Source of the DNA: Microbacterium barkeri
GTDB taxonomy: Bacteria; Actinomycetota; Actinomycetes; Actinomycetales; Microbacteriaceae
Reading direction: 5' to 3'
Assembly: GCF_027921765.1 (NCBI RefSeq)
Contig: NZ_BSEJ01000015.1
Location: forward strand, 20,837-84,836
Length of the DNA: 64,000 bases
Part shown: one piece after another, positions 62,868-64,000 of the stretch
How the letters are laid out: the number at the start of each line of letters is the position of its first letter
Position numbering within the stretch: position 1 is the stretch's first letter
Made by a program: the position numbers and the translations under genes
The notes under the pieces: generated by a model
The model's input: the letters and a program-made list of their open reading frames with translations, nothing else
Databases searched by the model: none
Told to the model about the DNA's origin: nothing

Positions 62868-63827
62868 TCAGCGGAGCGAGGCCGCCCACTCGGATGGATC
62901 GCTGCCGAACGGGATGGCCATGAGCCCGTGCCAGAGGATGAGAGCTTCGAGCCACGCGCGCTCCGCTTCTCCGAGGGCTCTCACGGACTCGTACCCGCGC
63001 CGCAGGCTCTCGCGGGTTGCCACGGAGGTCGGCCGCCAGTCGGTGAACCGGGTGCGCAGGTACACCGACGCGCGTGCGAGGTCGTTCACCCGATGTGAGG
63101 TCGCGACCTCGTCGAAGTCCAGCACGGCGGCGACGGTGGAGCCGCGGGTCAGGATGTTCGCGGCCCGGAAGTCGTTGTGCACGAGCTGGGGCGTGTCCTC
63201 GAGGTCGGGCAGGTCAACGAGGAGCGCTTCGAGCCGCGAGGAGGCCTCCGGAACCTCACGTCGATCGTGGCGCGCGAGCCAGGTTCGGATCCGTGCTCGC
63301 GGGTCGCCGACGTCCATCTGAAGGGCGCTGTCACCGCTTTCGCGGCCCAGGGCGTCGTGGAGTCGAGCAAGGCACTGCCCCGCAGCGTGAACGGCGTCCA
63401 GATCAGCCGTGTCGAGCCAGACGCCCGACACCTCGGGGAGGACGGCCATGGAGAGCGGACCGCGCGGGCCGTCCTGCACCGCGCGGGCACGACGTTCCGT
63501 CGTCAGGATCGGTTCCGCCACGGGGACCCCGCGCGCCGCAAGCGAGCTGAGGATCTCGGCGGAGGCAGCCAGCCGATCGAACTGCTCCGTCGCGCAGGAC
63601 CATTTGACGACCAACGGGCCGCTGCCGCTGCGCACCCAGACGATCGCGTTGCGATCGCTGATCACGAGACGGCCGACGCCGTGCAGATCGATGCCCCACA
63701 CCTCGCGCAACGTGACCGAGAGCCACTCCGAGGCGTCGGGAAGACCGGTGAACCCGAACCGTTCGAGAAGCGCAGCGTCGGGAGAGGTCTGCTCCCACAG
63801 CATCGACAGGCCGGCAGGCAGGGTCAT
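62868..63827 (-). CDS. Phosphotransferase-family (APH/choline-kinase-like) protein
   Basis: 319 residues with the aminoglycoside-phosphotransferase fold. L-V-V-K-W-S near 72 holds the ATP-binding Lys, L-V-H-N-D-F-R-A-A-N-I-L near 213 is the catalytic loop, and V-L-D-F-D-E-V near 232 binds metal. H-N-D-F-R-x-x-N is more like homoserine/choline-type kinases than aminoglycoside-specific enzymes. Not similar in detail to the gene at 47560. Substrate unknown. 22 bp upstream of pabC on the same strand, possibly one transcript. Confidence 0.8.
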   Translation of the reverse strand: MTLPAGLSMLWEQTSPDAALLERFGFTGLPDASEWLSVTLREVWGIDLHGVGRLVISDRNAIVWVRSGSGPLVVKWSCATEQFDRLAASAEILSSLAARGVPVAEPILTTERRARAVQDGPRGPLSMAVLPEVSGVWLDTADLDAVHAAGQCLARLHDALGRESGDSALQMDVGDPRARIRTWLARHDRREVPEASSRLEALLVDLPDLEDTPQLVHNDFRAANILTRGSTVAAVLDFDEVATSHRVNDLARASVYLRTRFTDWRPTSVATRESLRRGYESVRALGEAERAWLEALILWHGLMAIPFGSDPSEWAASLR

Positions 63828-63878
63828 GCGGCGATGCTACGGGGAGCAGATCTGGGGACGACCTTCACAGAGCGGTTG

Positions 63879-64000
63879 TCAGCATCTGAGGTGTTGGGTG
63901 AGTTTGGTGTGGAGTCTGGTGCGGGAGGTGGGTGCTGGTCGGTGGCGGTGGTGTCGGTCGATCCAGTTGGGGGCGGCGATGTAGGGCACGCCGTGGTGCA
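63879..64000 (-). CDS. C-terminal fragment of an unidentified gene running off the window
   Basis: The minus strand reads H-H-G-V-P-Y-I-A-A-P-N-W-I-D-R and then a His/Arg/Pro-rich tail, ending L-T-Q-H-L-R-C at a TGA (63881-63879). The G-V-P-Y-I-A-A-P-x-W-I-D pattern resembles the end of DUF222/HNH-endonuclease proteins common in Microbacteriaceae, but this is recall from a short stretch only. Confidence 0.4.
   Translation of the reverse strand, partial: HHGVPYIAAPNWIDRHHRHRPAPTSRTRLHTKLTQHLRC

Overview
This is chromosome from a high-GC actinobacterium, most likely Microbacteriaceae and probably Microbacterium or a close relative. That placement is an inference from gene content and style: the rplM-rpsI-glmM operon, LAPTG-type (class E sortase) wall anchors, F420-related genes, a ykoEDC thiamine-precursor transporter, and many start codons lying 6-7 nt after a -10 hexamer (leaderless mRNAs). 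No tRNA, rRNA or CRISPR array was seen.

Layout. 1-3.2 kb: the rplM-rpsI-glmM operon (minus strand) is split by a complete ISL3-family insertion sequence (789-2246) with 23-bp terminal repeats and a perfect 8-bp target duplication. It landed in codons 3-5 of glmM, and the IS end supplies a new in-frame ATG, so GlmM now starts M-S-E-E-P-L-F-G. 3.4-9.6 kb: a nuclease-fold gene, then a sensor kinase cut off inside its ATPase domain and joined tail to tail to a truncated DUF1232 gene, which leads into a metal/metalloid cluster (arsR, a flavoprotein, an SmtB-like repressor, a CDF efflux pump) and a small HD hydrolase. 9.6-16.2 kb: a structured non-coding element, MarR and MFS pump, pyruvate oxidase, carboxylesterase and a luciferase-like oxidoreductase. 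16.3-25 kb: a cell-wall-anchored phosphodiesterase, an orphan DNA methyltransferase overlapping a lipoate ligase, a MarR-MFS pair, and rhamnose mutarotase with a sugar porter.

25-35.6 kb: an arginine/proline catabolic block (rocD, ddaH-like, putA), thioesterase, GNAT, cofE, ArsR-SRPBCC pair and a hydrolase. 35.7-41.4 kb: two tandem 5'-nucleotidases with nearly identical catalytic modules, the second fused to a beta-propeller-like domain, both ending in LAPTG anchors. 41.5-51.6 kb: a flavin monooxygenase, a GNAT-AAA+ ATPase fusion, a cytochrome b-like membrane protein, two aldo/keto reductases, rlmN, a kinase-fold protein, an SDR and an atypical Nramp-like transporter. 51.7-54.7 kb: ykoC-ykoD-ykoE under a TPP riboswitch. 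54.7-64 kb: a D,D-carboxypeptidase-like protein, a second putA with divergent LysR regulator, a NERD protein, an aminotransferase IV, a second kinase-fold protein and a gene fragment at the right edge.

Several sets of genes plausibly work together. DdaH-like, RocD and PutA can take arginine and proline carbon to glutamate. The three LAPTG phosphoesterases could scavenge nucleotides at the cell surface. The ars/SmtB cluster handles metal stress with its own operators. The strongest surprise is the IS insertion in an essential gene that appears to have repaired the gene's start codon.
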